Positions 1 through 7,819 of a DNA stretch of 55,550 nt are shown here, in pieces (positions within the stretch are counted from its first letter, which is position 1; each line of letters starts with the position of its first letter). The stretch lies in contig UQLN01000031.1 in assembly GCA_900541965.1 (NCBI GenBank), positions 1 through 55,550 on the forward strand, written 5' to 3'. This stretch comes from an uncultured Parabacteroides sp. GTDB lineage: Bacteria > Bacteroidota > Bacteroidia > Bacteroidales > Tannerellaceae. The notes under the pieces were generated by a model. It was not told the DNA's origin. It saw nothing but the letters and a program-made list of their open reading frames with translations, and ran no database searches. Both the position numbers and the translations under genes were made by a program.

Positions 1-2
1 TA

Positions 3-863
3 GGCAGCATCGCCTTAACCTTTACCGCGGCGGCGGACAAAGAGTTGCTGCCGGTCACCATCCCTGCCGGAATTCCTCTCAAGCGCAACTACAAGACCAA
101 CGCGACCGGAAGTCTGATTTCGGAAAAACCGGCACCCACCGATGGCGTGAAACTGACCGTGACAATGAATGCAGGATGGACAGGTACGGAAGAGGAAATC
201 ATACCTGCAAAGGTCGGCGACTACTTTTATGCAGACGGCACATGGGGGACTGCCATCAACAACATCTCGAATCCCTGCATCGGTATCGTCTTTGAAGTCA
301 ATGCCGACGGAAGGAGCGGAAAGATTGTGTCGCTGGATGAAACGAAGGTAACTTGGGCAACCGGCGAAACCACATACGCTACTACGGTAACCCGTGCCAA
401 TAATGTAGCAGACGGTACGGCGAATATGGCCATCATCAAAGCTTTGGATGATGATTACAGTGATTTCCCTGTATTCAAATGGTGTGCGGATAAAACAGAG
501 GGCGGCTTGGCATGGTATCTTCCGGCACCCCATGAGTTACAGGATTTGTATGCAGCTACCTGCGGGCTTAAAATTGTCGATGCGAATCCGCAGGACGGTG
601 AAGTAGTACGGTGGAATATATCAACAGTAGGCGGAGGTAACTATATGGGAAACTCCGGCAATTATGAGACTCAGCGTACCGCATTCAAGGAAAAAATAAT
701 AGCTGCAGGGGGGACAGAGTTTAGTTTATATTTCTCGTCATGCGAAGATTCTAATACGCATGCCATAACAGTAGAGTGTTATGACATGGGTGTCTGCGGC
801 ACTTCTATGAAAACAGATTCTTATAGAAAAGCTCGTGCCATCGCTAAATTTCCGAAGCCGTAA
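3..863 (+). CDS. Fimbrillin-like surface protein, C-terminal part (5' end outside window)
   Basis: The reading frame is open from the left edge, so the true start lies outside the window and only the last 286 residues are visible. The first part, with IPLKRNYKTN followed by a stretch ending VTMNAGWTG, resembles the C-terminal strand region of Bacteroidales fimbrillin (Mfa-like/FimA-like) proteins. After it comes a module starting VGDYFYADGTWG, with a central WYLPAPHEL and an ending RARAIAKF-like (KARAIAKF). That module is related to the FISUMP/DUF1566-type lectin-like domains often fused to such pilins. The role inferred is a surface adhesin or pilus tip subunit, exported as a lipoprotein, but the signal peptide is not visible. 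The gene is GC-richer than the capsule locus. The family assignment is fairly sure; the exact function is not known. Confidence 0.7.
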   Translation, partial: GSIALTFTAAADKELLPVTIPAGIPLKRNYKTNATGSLISEKPAPTDGVKLTVTMNAGWTGTEEEIIPAKVGDYFYADGTWGTAINNISNPCIGIVFEVNADGRSGKIVSLDETKVTWATGETTYATTVTRANNVADGTANMAIIKALDDDYSDFPVFKWCADKTEGGLAWYLPAPHELQDLYAATCGLKIVDANPQDGEVVRWNISTVGGGNYMGNSGNYETQRTAFKEKIIAAGGTEFSLYFSSCEDSNTHAITVECYDMGVCGTSMKTDSYRKARAIAKFPKP

Positions 864-1186
864 TGGCGCACGCAAAGCATTATCCAGACAGCATACATGT
901 CCGGGTGCTTTATAGTAGGGAATAACGCAAGGATGCACGGGGACGGGACCTGCGGGTCACCTGCATCCCGTTCCCATCGCATATACGTTCCAAGCCGGAA
1001 CCGATTACCGGCAACCAGCTATTCGGACAGCCATACGTCAATGTCCGGGTGCAGTCGGCAGCACTTCCCCGCCTCGCAACGGGGAATAGCGCAAACACCA
1101 CTCCCGCCCTCGTCCGGACAGGCGGAAGACGAACGGGAAACTGCCCGGAGCAATAATAAACTTAATCAATAAAAGGAGAAAAAAGT
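864..1186. other. GC-rich intergenic stretch with degenerate duplicated words
   Basis: No convincing gene lies here, although one plus frame is open for 91 codons (897-1172); its product has no recognisable domain. The word ATGTCCGGGTGC occurs at about 897 and again at about 1040, each followed by GGGAATARCGCAA, so the stretch looks like two diverged copies of one segment. An inverted pair GGATGCA (931-937) and TGCATCC (962-968) could form a hairpin after the fimbrillin gene, but it has no T-tract. The ribosome-binding site of the HU gene (AAAAGGAG) is at the right end. Confidence 0.5.
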
Positions 1187-1639
1187 ATGAGTCTTTTCCT
1201 GAAACCCGTGCAGCGGCACAATCCGCTGGACAAGGATGCCCCCATGAAATGGTATCCCGTGCAATACACCACCAAACTGGTGGACGAAAGCGAAGTAGCC
1301 GAGCTGATAGCCGACGAAACCACCCTCAACCCGATGGAAGCGCAGATGGCCATCCGCCAGCTCCGCAAGGTGGTGCAACGCTTGCTGCTCGACGGCAAGA
1401 GCGTGAAGCTGGGCAATTGGGGCACGTTCAACGTCACCCTCAGCACCGAGGGCGTAGCCACGAAAGAACTCCTCACCGCCCGCAATGTGAAGGCGGTGAA
1501 TATCAACTTCCAGCCCGGCGACGAACTGAAAGCTGCCATGCAGAAAGCCGATTTCGTATGGCTGGATAAGATAGCAGCTACAAGCGGCGGCAGTGGGGGC
1601 AGCGGTGAAAGCGACGGTGACAAACCAAGCGAACTTTAA
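1187..1639 (+). CDS. HU-related DNA-binding protein (Bacteroidales HU-like family)
   Basis: This 150-residue protein matches the Bacteroidetes-specific HU-related family (TIGR01201 type). It has an N-terminal segment of about 25 residues (KWYPVQYTT), then an HU-fold core with the helical part (LNPMEAQMAIRQLRKVVQRL) and a beta-arm region with LGNWGTFNVTLSTEG. It ends in a Gly/Ser-rich acidic tail (GGSGGSGESDGD). It probably binds and bends DNA as a dimer in the nucleoid. The ATG is preceded by AAAAGGAGAAAAAAGT, an unusually good Shine-Dalgarno sequence for this group. The gene converges with thrC, and the 22-base palindrome array begins 25 bases after its stop. Whether the protein binds that array is only an inference. 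Confidence 0.88.
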   Translation: MSLFLKPVQRHNPLDKDAPMKWYPVQYTTKLVDESEVAELIADETTLNPMEAQMAIRQLRKVVQRLLLDGKSVKLGNWGTFNVTLSTEGVATKELLTARNVKAVNINFQPGDELKAAMQKADFVWLDKIAATSGGSGGSGESDGDKPSEL

Positions 1640-1641
1640 CC

Positions 1642-1805
1642 CCTCTATTTCACTCATTTCTCCGAGTCGTACAACTTGTTTCCGTGGGTCGTACAACCCG
1701 TTCCGGCAAGTTGTACGACTCAAAGTTCTGAGTTGTACAACTCACCCGGCTGAGTCGTACAACTCGCAAGTGTGAGTCGAGCAACTCACGAAAACGAGTC
1801 GGGGA
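1642..1805. repeat. 22-base-period array of 14-base palindromic units
   Basis: Six 14-base units start at 1664, 1686, 1708, 1730, 1752 and 1774, exactly 22 bases apart, and each is followed by an 8-base spacer of unrelated sequence. The consensus is GAGTYGTACRACTC. Unit 4 (GAGTTGTACAACTC) is a perfect palindrome, and unit 3 is the exact reverse complement of unit 1. A half unit (GAGTCG) at 1796 and an in-register ACTC at 1652-1655 suggest decayed ends. The array lies between the convergent HU-like and thrC genes, so it is not a promoter region of either. A spacing of about two helical turns would put all units on one DNA face, which fits repeated binding of a dimeric protein. Confidence 0.9.
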
Positions 1806-1851
1806 CACAGCCTTTTGTAATAAAAACAAATTGTTTCTGGTGGTGGAACGA

Positions 1852-3165
1852 TTACTGTTCCATCAAATAGGCTTTGAAACCCGCAAAGTCTTTCTTAAGC
1901 TCGATGCTTTGTTTCTCTCCTTTCATAAATGCCTGTAATTTGGCCGGTATCTCGATGTCTGTATCCAGAATCTTATCGACCGTGCCTTTAAACTTGGCGG
2001 GATGGGCTGTTTCCAGAAATACCCCGGTTTCGCTGGCGCTGAGTTTATTGTCTGTTAAAGCCTGGTAACCGCATGCTCCGTGAGGGTCCAGGATATATCC
2101 CGTATTGCAGTAAACCTGTTTCATTGTGGCGGCAATCTCTTCATCCGTGTACCGGTATCCTTTTATCAGGGAAGTGATTGCAGTGTGCGGGTCTTCCTGT
2201 TTACCGAATAAATCCATGATACGTGCGAAGTTGCTCGGATCGCCTACGTCCATAGCATTGGCAATGGTCGGAACGGAAGGACGCGGGGTGTAAACGCCGG
2301 AACGGAGGTATTCGAGGAAGACATCGTTCCGGTTGTTGGCTGCGATAAACCGTTTGACAGGCAATCCCATCCGGTGGGCAAATAATCCGGCAGTAATGTT
2401 TCCGAAGTTCCCGCTGGGGACGGATACAACCAACTCATCGGCTTTTCCGGCTTTGTCCAGCTGGGCATATGCATTGAAATAGTAGAAGGACTGCGGAAGG
2501 AAACGTGCCACATTGATGGAATTGGCGGATGTCAGTTTCATATGATTGTTCAACCCGGCATCCATAAATGCGGATTTAACCAGTGCCTGGCAGTCGTCGA
2601 ACGTCCCGTCAATCTCGAGCGCCGTGATGTTCTGTCCCAATGTAGTGAACTGGCATTCCTGTATGGGGCTGACTTTGCCTTTGGGGTACAGCACATAGAC
2701 ATGGATGCCCGGGACACCCAGGAACCCGTTGGCTACCGCACTGCCTGTATCGCCGGAAGTGGCCACCAATACATTGACTTGCTTCAACCCTTCTTTTTTG
2801 ATGAAATATCCTAACAGGCGTGCCATGAAGCGTGCCCCCACATCCTTGAAAGCAAGGGTAGGGCCGTGGAAGAGTTCCAGACTGTAGATATTGCCGGCTA
2901 CATGGACGGCAGGCGTGTCGAACGACAAGGTGTCTTTGACAAGGGTATCCAATGTATCCGGCTCTATATCGCTGCCGAAAAATGCCCGGGCAACGGTACA
3001 GGCTATTTCGTGGAATGATTTATTTTTTAAGCCGGCTATGGCTTCTTTATCCAGTTTGTCGATGTGCTCGGGCATGTATAAGCCCTTGTCGCCGGCAAGT
3101 CCCTTTACAACAGCTTCTTCCAGTGAAGCGGCAGGGGCTTGTTTGTTGGTACTGTAATACTTCAT
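1852..3165 (-). CDS. thrC: Threonine synthase
   Basis: This 437-residue PLP enzyme converts O-phosphohomoserine to threonine, the last step of the pathway. The PLP lysine is expected at K107 in HGPTLAFKDVGARF, and the phosphate-binding region is visible as VSVPSGNFGNITAGL. The N-terminal MKYYSTN and GDKGLYMP motifs are typical of the long thrC class. Its start codon overlaps the end of the upstream mutase-like gene by four bases (ATGA), showing translational coupling in a thrA to thrC operon on the minus strand. Length and motifs are complete, and no clear intrinsic terminator follows the stop. Confidence 0.97.
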   Translation of the reverse strand: MKYYSTNKQAPAASLEEAVVKGLAGDKGLYMPEHIDKLDKEAIAGLKNKSFHEIACTVARAFFGSDIEPDTLDTLVKDTLSFDTPAVHVAGNIYSLELFHGPTLAFKDVGARFMARLLGYFIKKEGLKQVNVLVATSGDTGSAVANGFLGVPGIHVYVLYPKGKVSPIQECQFTTLGQNITALEIDGTFDDCQALVKSAFMDAGLNNHMKLTSANSINVARFLPQSFYYFNAYAQLDKAGKADELVVSVPSGNFGNITAGLFAHRMGLPVKRFIAANNRNDVFLEYLRSGVYTPRPSVPTIANAMDVGDPSNFARIMDLFGKQEDPHTAITSLIKGYRYTDEEIAATMKQVYCNTGYILDPHGACGYQALTDNKLSASETGVFLETAHPAKFKGTVDKILDTDIEIPAKLQAFMKGEKQSIELKKDFAGFKAYLMEQ

Positions 3166-4367
3166 GATAGTAATTCTTTTATAAATTGGTCTTTTTCTAA
3201 AATGCCGTACTTCCCGTTTTCTACGGAGAACTCGTCGAAGCGGGTTACGCTGTCCGGTTCCTGTCCCGGTTTATAAATCAGGAAAGGCACAGGGATGTTG
3301 GTATGTGTACGGATGGAGCAGGGGGTAGGATGGTCCGGCAATACGGCAATGGCAACCGGTTCGTCCCATTTCTGCAAAGCCTCGTATATAATGCCGACGG
3401 CACGTTTGTCCAGGTTCTCGATTGTTTTTATTTTGAGTCCGACGTCGCCTTCGTGTCCGGCTTCATCGCTTGCTTCGATATGGAGGTAAACGAAATCGTC
3501 TGTTTTCAGGGCTTCGAGGGCTGCTTGCGCTTTGCCTTCGTAGTTGGTGTCATAAAGTCCGGTAGCCCCTTCTACGGTGATGACTTTCAGGCCGGCATAG
3601 GCGCCGATACCCCGGATTAAGTCGACAGCGGATATAACCGAGCCGCCATTGAATCCGTACATCTCCTGCATTGTCTGCATGGCCGGACGGTATCCCGGCG
3701 ACCAGGGCCATATGCTGTTGGCCGGGTCTTTCCCCAAAGCGATACGTTTTTGGTTGACCGGATGGTTTGCCAGTATTTCCTGGGATTTCAGGATAAGCCC
3801 GTTTAATAAATCGGCTGTCTCCTGTGCTTCCGCTACTTCGGCTTTCACCATCAGCGGACGGAAGGGATGCAGGGGTACATCGTGGGGCGGCGTACAGTCC
3901 AAACGTTTATCGCCGCCTTTTATGACTAAAAGATGACGGTAGGAGACGCCTGTATAAAAGTGTACACGGTCGGAGCTGAGTTTCTCGTTCAGGAATTGGA
4001 TAAGTTGGTCTGCCTCCCGGGTAGTAATATGTCCGGAGGAGTGGTTTTTCAGGATGTCTCCTTCCACGCAAACCAGGTTACAGCGCATCGCCATTTCACC
4101 CGGTTTGAGTTCGTAACCGATACTGGCTGCTTCTAGAACGCCGCGCCCTTCATATACGGTAGGCAGGTCGTATCCTAAAACTGCCATATTGGCTACTTCA
4201 CTTCCCGGATGAAAACCATCGGCTACCGTCTTTAATCGTCCGGTAACTCCCAGCTTCGCCAGTTTGTCCATGTAGGGAGTCTCTGCATATTGCAGCGGGG
4301 TCTTGCCTCCTAAAGCCTCTATAGGCTCGTCGGCCATTCCGTCTCCCAGAATGATAAGAGTCTTCAT
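3162..4367 (-). CDS. Phosphoglycerate-mutase-like protein, probable homoserine kinase
   Basis: This 401-residue member of the alkaline phosphatase superfamily is usually annotated as cofactor-independent phosphoglycerate mutase (apgM). Metal-site motifs are visible: GDGMADEP at residues 8-15, and HIEASDEAGHEGD and VLPDHPTPCS towards the C-terminus. It belongs with the subgroup proposed to act as homoserine kinase (TIGR02535). No ThrB of the GHMP family is present in this operon, and the gene sits directly before thrC with a four-base overlap. Phosphorylation of homoserine in the cytoplasm is therefore the likely role. The operon context supports this, but activity cannot be proved from sequence. 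Confidence 0.85.
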   Translation of the reverse strand: MKTLIILGDGMADEPIEALGGKTPLQYAETPYMDKLAKLGVTGRLKTVADGFHPGSEVANMAVLGYDLPTVYEGRGVLEAASIGYELKPGEMAMRCNLVCVEGDILKNHSSGHITTREADQLIQFLNEKLSSDRVHFYTGVSYRHLLVIKGGDKRLDCTPPHDVPLHPFRPLMVKAEVAEAQETADLLNGLILKSQEILANHPVNQKRIALGKDPANSIWPWSPGYRPAMQTMQEMYGFNGGSVISAVDLIRGIGAYAGLKVITVEGATGLYDTNYEGKAQAALEALKTDDFVYLHIEASDEAGHEGDVGLKIKTIENLDKRAVGIIYEALQKWDEPVAIAVLPDHPTPCSIRTHTNIPVPFLIYKPGQEPDSVTRFDEFSVENGKYGILEKDQFIKELLS

Positions 4368-4382
4368 GTTAGTTGACTTATT

Positions 4383-4475
4383 AGTTGACAGTTGACAAGT
4401 GACAGTTGACAGTTAGGCTTCGCGCTTGGTGTATAAATTGACTGAAAGCCGAAAATAACTGTAAGCTGTCAATTG
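4383..4475. repeat. Left copy of hairpin-forming repeat flanking the S23-like gene
   Basis: This copy is built from tandem TTGACAG / GTGACAG words and contains GACAGTTAGGCTTCGCGC and CTGAAAGCCGAAA. Arms at 4396-4415 and 4456-4475 are complementary at 17 of 20 positions and would form a long stem. It is a direct repeat of the copy at 4865-4972, and together they bracket the S23-like gene. Confidence 0.85.
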
Positions 4476-4486
4476 TTCTCTGTTTG

Positions 4487-4846
4487 TCAGCTGTGGATTG
4501 AATTGTTTTTACTTGTTTTTACAATGCTTATTGTTAATCTTATTAATTCCCTGCAATCGTCAACAATAGAGACGTATTCGGCATTAGTAAGAAACTGAGT
4601 GTCTTTTAGGAGCGTAATCCAGTATTCGCTTTCATTTGCCTCCTTTAAAGCTATGTTTACTTTACTGATGAAATCGGCACGGGATTGTGCTTGCTCGCTT
4701 TCCTGTAATAAAGCTCCGATAGCTGTACCACTGCGTAAGAGTTGCTTTGATAAAACAAATTCCTTACGCTTACATAAAACCTTATAAAGGTTCACAATGC
4801 GTATTGCAAACTTATACGCTTTCTCTCTCGTAACGTTTTTTTTCAT
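4487..4846 (-). CDS. S23 / four-helix-bundle family protein
   Basis: This small basic protein (119 residues) matches the four-helix-bundle family (PF05635), first known from 23S rRNA intervening sequences and also related to the accessory protein of diversity-generating retroelements. Visible features are the N-terminal KAYKFAIRIVNLYK helix, QLLRSGTAIGALLQESEQAQS, and the conserved NIALKEANESEYWITLLKDT. Its molecular function is not settled. It lies between thrA and the mutase-like gene on the same strand, bracketed by two copies of a hairpin repeat, so it looks like a small cassette inserted into the threonine operon. No transposase or reverse transcriptase is nearby. Confidence 0.88.
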   Translation of the reverse strand: MKKNVTREKAYKFAIRIVNLYKVLCKRKEFVLSKQLLRSGTAIGALLQESEQAQSRADFISKVNIALKEANESEYWITLLKDTQFLTNAEYVSIVDDCRELIRLTISIVKTSKNNSIHS

Positions 4847-4864
4847 AAAGGTAGGTATGGTTTT

Positions 4865-4972
4865 AGTTGACAGGTGACAAGTGACAGTTGACAGTTAAGC
4901 TTCGCGCTCGGTGTACAAATCGGCTGAAAGCCGAAAAATAACTGTCAACTGTCACCTGTCAACTGTCACCTG
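4865..4972. repeat. Right copy of hairpin-forming repeat flanking the S23-like gene
   Basis: This copy aligns almost base for base with 4394-4475 through its core (GACAGTTAAGCTTCGCGC, then CTGAAAGCCGAAAAA). Arms at 4878-4897 and 4939-4958 match at 19 of 20 positions and enclose a loop of about 41 bases that holds a smaller CGGCT-GAA-AGCCG hairpin. It begins just after the thrA stop codon. Confidence 0.88.
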
Positions 4973-4973
4973 A

Positions 4974-7409
4974 TTAGATGTTTGCGATTGATATTATATC
5001 TGCGAATACGCCGGCTGCCGTAACATCGGCTCCTGCGCCGTATCCTTTTATAATCATGGGGTATTCGTGGTATCTTTCGGTGGAGATCATGATGATGTTG
5101 TTGCTGCCTTCCAACTCGTAAAAGGGGTGGTGGCTGTCTACTTCCTGAATGTCGATGGTACAGATTCCGTTATCCATGGTGGCAACGAAACGGAGACGCT
5201 TGTTTTCGGCTTCCAGTTGTTTTCTTTTTGCTTCAAATTCTTCGTCCAGGTTCCGGATGTTTTTCCAGAAATCTTCAAGGGAACCTTCAAAATAGACACT
5301 GGGGATGAATAAGTTGCATTTTACATCTTTCTGCTCTACCTTGTATCCGGCTTCGCGTGCCAGGATAACCAGTTTGCGGATAACATCCTTGCCGCTCAGG
5401 TCGATACGGGGGTCGGGTTCCGAGTAACCTTCTTCCTTTGCCATTTGTATGGCACGGCTTAAGGGGATATCGGCGCTAACTGTATTAAAGATAAAATTCA
5501 ATGTTCCGGATAAAACAGCTTCAAGCTTGGAGATATGGTCGCCGCTGTTCCGCAGGTCGTTCATCGTGTTGATAATAGGAAGACCGGCTCCGACGTTTGT
5601 TTCGAACAGGAACTTGATACCGCGGTGGCGGGCTGTCTCCTTCAGATTCATATAATTATCGTAGGGTGAAGAGGCAGCCAGTTTGTTGGCAGCTACTACG
5701 GAGACGTTGTTGCTTAATAACTCTTCGTACAGGTGTGCAACTTCTGCATTTGCCGTACAGTCCACGAATACGGAGTTGAATATATTCATTTTCAGAATTT
5801 CGTCCCGCAGGTGTTCCGGTGTACTTTCCTGACCGTTTTTCTTTAACTCGTCGATGCAGGTTTCCATGTTCAGCCCTTCGCGGCAAATGAGCGCATGTTT
5901 GCTGTTGGCGATACCTACTACATTCAGTTTCAATCCATTCTGCATCAATTTCGGTTGTTGGATACGGATTTGTTCCAGTAAATTACCGCCTACCGTTCCG
6001 ACACCGGCAATAAACAGGTTCAGAACCTTGTATTCGGACAGAAAAAAGGAATCGTGGATGGAGTTCAATGCTTTACGCAGATATTTCAGCTTGATAACAA
6101 ATGAAATATTGGTTTCTGAAGCACCTTGTGCACAGGCTATCACACTGATACCGGCACGTCCCAGCGTACCGAACAACTTGCCGGCAATACCCGGAGTACG
6201 TTTCATGTTCTCGCCGACGATAGCTACGGTTGCCAAATCTTTCTCGGCTACCATATCGCTGATTTCCCCTTGTGCGCGTTCAAGGGCGAATTCCTCGTTA
6301 AGCACTTCGACGGCAAGTTCTGCATCCGCGTTACGGACAGCGAATGTCGTATTGTTCTCGGAGCTTGCCTGTGATACCATAAATACGCTGATACCGTTTT
6401 TGGCTAAAGTTTTAAAGATACGGTAGTTGACGCCGATAACGCCAACCATACCCAATCCCTGCACTGTAATCAGGCAAGTATCGTTGATGGAGGAGATACC
6501 TTTGATAATTGCTTTTCCTTCTTCTTTTACCTTTTCCTTGGAGATATAAGTCCCTGGGGCTTCCGGATTGAAGGTATTCAGGATGCGGATAGGAATATTT
6601 TTATGATATACCGGATAAATCGTAGGTGGGTAGATCACTTTTGCTCCGAAGTTACATAACTCCATTGCTTCCGTGAAAGTCAACCGGTCGATTACGTATG
6701 CCGAGCTGATTACACGTGGGTCTGCCGTCATAAAACCATCCACATCTGTCCATATTTCCAGAACAGAAGCGTCCAAGGCGGTAGCCAGGATAGATGCCGT
6801 ATAATCGGAACCTCCTCTTCCCAAGTTCGTAACTTCACCGTTTTCAGCACTGGAAGAAATAAAGCCGGGAACCAGTGATACTTTAGGCAACGGGTTGAAA
6901 GTTTCCTGTATCAGTTCGTTGGTCAGCTCAAAATCGACAATATGTTTGTTAAACTGGCGGACAGTTTTGATAAATTTACGGGAATCGAACAGCTTTGCAT
7001 CTTTGATTACATTGGAAACGATTAAAGAAGAAATGCGTTCGCCGTAGCTGACAATCGTATCGGATGTTTTTGCAGAAAGGTCATTAATCAGGTATACTCC
7101 TTTAAATATATTGCCCAGTTCGTCCAGTAAGTTCATTACTTGTTTCTGGACTTCAATCCGTCGTTTTTCATCTGGTATAACCCCTTGTATAACGTCGAGG
7201 TGGCGGGTGATGATTTCGGAGTATTCTCTTTCGTAGCCGACATCTCCTTTGGCCGCCATGGAGGAGGTTGCAAGTAATTTATCTGTAATGCCGCCAAGCG
7301 CAGATACGATAACGATTACAGGCTCTTCAATAGCCTCTACTATTTTTTTTACACTAAGGATACTGTTAACGGAACCTACGGATGTTCCACCGAATTTCAA
7401 TACTTTCAT
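4974..7409 (-). CDS. thrA: Bifunctional aspartokinase / homoserine dehydrogenase I
   Basis: This 811-residue bifunctional enzyme catalyses the first and third steps of the aspartate-to-threonine pathway. The N-terminal aspartokinase starts MKVLKFGGTSVGS and includes GRGGSDYTASILA. ACT regulatory domains follow in the middle (CLITVQGLGMVG, SVIACAQGASETNISF). The C-terminal homoserine dehydrogenase begins with the NAD-binding GVGTVGGNLLEQI and contains AANKLAAS and VLSGTLNFIFN. The frame stays open for 60 more codons upstream, but the ATG at 7409 is chosen because the conserved kinase N-terminus begins there. Threonine feedback through the ACT domains is expected from the family. It is the first gene of the minus-strand thr operon. 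Confidence 0.96.
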   Translation of the reverse strand: MKVLKFGGTSVGSVNSILSVKKIVEAIEEPVIVIVSALGGITDKLLATSSMAAKGDVGYEREYSEIITRHLDVIQGVIPDEKRRIEVQKQVMNLLDELGNIFKGVYLINDLSAKTSDTIVSYGERISSLIVSNVIKDAKLFDSRKFIKTVRQFNKHIVDFELTNELIQETFNPLPKVSLVPGFISSSAENGEVTNLGRGGSDYTASILATALDASVLEIWTDVDGFMTADPRVISSAYVIDRLTFTEAMELCNFGAKVIYPPTIYPVYHKNIPIRILNTFNPEAPGTYISKEKVKEEGKAIIKGISSINDTCLITVQGLGMVGVIGVNYRIFKTLAKNGISVFMVSQASSENNTTFAVRNADAELAVEVLNEEFALERAQGEISDMVAEKDLATVAIVGENMKRTPGIAGKLFGTLGRAGISVIACAQGASETNISFVIKLKYLRKALNSIHDSFFLSEYKVLNLFIAGVGTVGGNLLEQIRIQQPKLMQNGLKLNVVGIANSKHALICREGLNMETCIDELKKNGQESTPEHLRDEILKMNIFNSVFVDCTANAEVAHLYEELLSNNVSVVAANKLAASSPYDNYMNLKETARHRGIKFLFETNVGAGLPIINTMNDLRNSGDHISKLEAVLSGTLNFIFNTVSADIPLSRAIQMAKEEGYSEPDPRIDLSGKDVIRKLVILAREAGYKVEQKDVKCNLFIPSVYFEGSLEDFWKNIRNLDEEFEAKRKQLEAENKRLRFVATMDNGICTIDIQEVDSHHPFYELEGSNNIIMISTERYHEYPMIIKGYGAGADVTAAGVFADIISIANI

Positions 7410-7819
7410 CAGTACGTATTTATTTAGGATGACAACAGGCCAAATAGCAATGGAGCATTGTAAAGGATAAAAATACAAGCCACGCCTGATTGACGGTTGT
7501 CCGTATTTTACTATTATATAAATCTGATTGTGAATAAGGAAATGAATGCAATACGATGATTGCCACAAAGCGGGACCTGGTCGCCACAATTGTTTATTTG
7601 CAAATATTAACCCCCCAAGGGGTCATCAATGCCCATGTGTAATATGTAACACAAATAATAGTCATTTGCAGAATTTTCTTCTGTTTGTTTTTACGGCAGC
7701 AATATTACACAATATTTTTCAGATGCAAGCATTTTTTTGATTGAAAGTTGAAAAATGATAGCAAAAAGTGTAATCTTGCAGCAAGAGGGCATGTGTATAA
7801 TGAAAAGATAAATAAAATC
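7410..7819 (-). promoter_or_regulatory. Upstream region of thrA
   Basis: This 410-base non-coding stretch must hold the thr operon promoter. No exact TAnnTTTG box was found on the minus strand; the nearest is TAATATTTGC around 7603-7612. The word GTGTAATAT occurs at 7637-7645, and inverted within AATATTACACAATATT (7701-7716), a perfect dyad of AATATT arms. A short hairpin ACCCC-TTGG-GGGGT lies at about 7611-7624. The only nearby ATG peptide (12 codons) has no threonine or isoleucine, so a classical thr leader peptide is not supported. Confidence 0.35.

Noticed and set aside
1162..1723. Long minus-strand frames opposite the HU-like gene
   Set aside because: They are antisense shadows of a GC-rich coding region; the plus-strand product has a clear family, start and ribosome-binding site.
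1642..1805. CRISPR array
   Set aside because: The spacing is regular, but the units are 14 bases and spacers only 8, far too short, the units appear in both orientations, and no cas genes are near.
7410..7600. Threonine attenuator leader peptide for thrA
   Set aside because: The only short ATG peptide on the minus strand (12 codons) has no threonine or isoleucine, and no terminator hairpin with a T-run precedes thrA.
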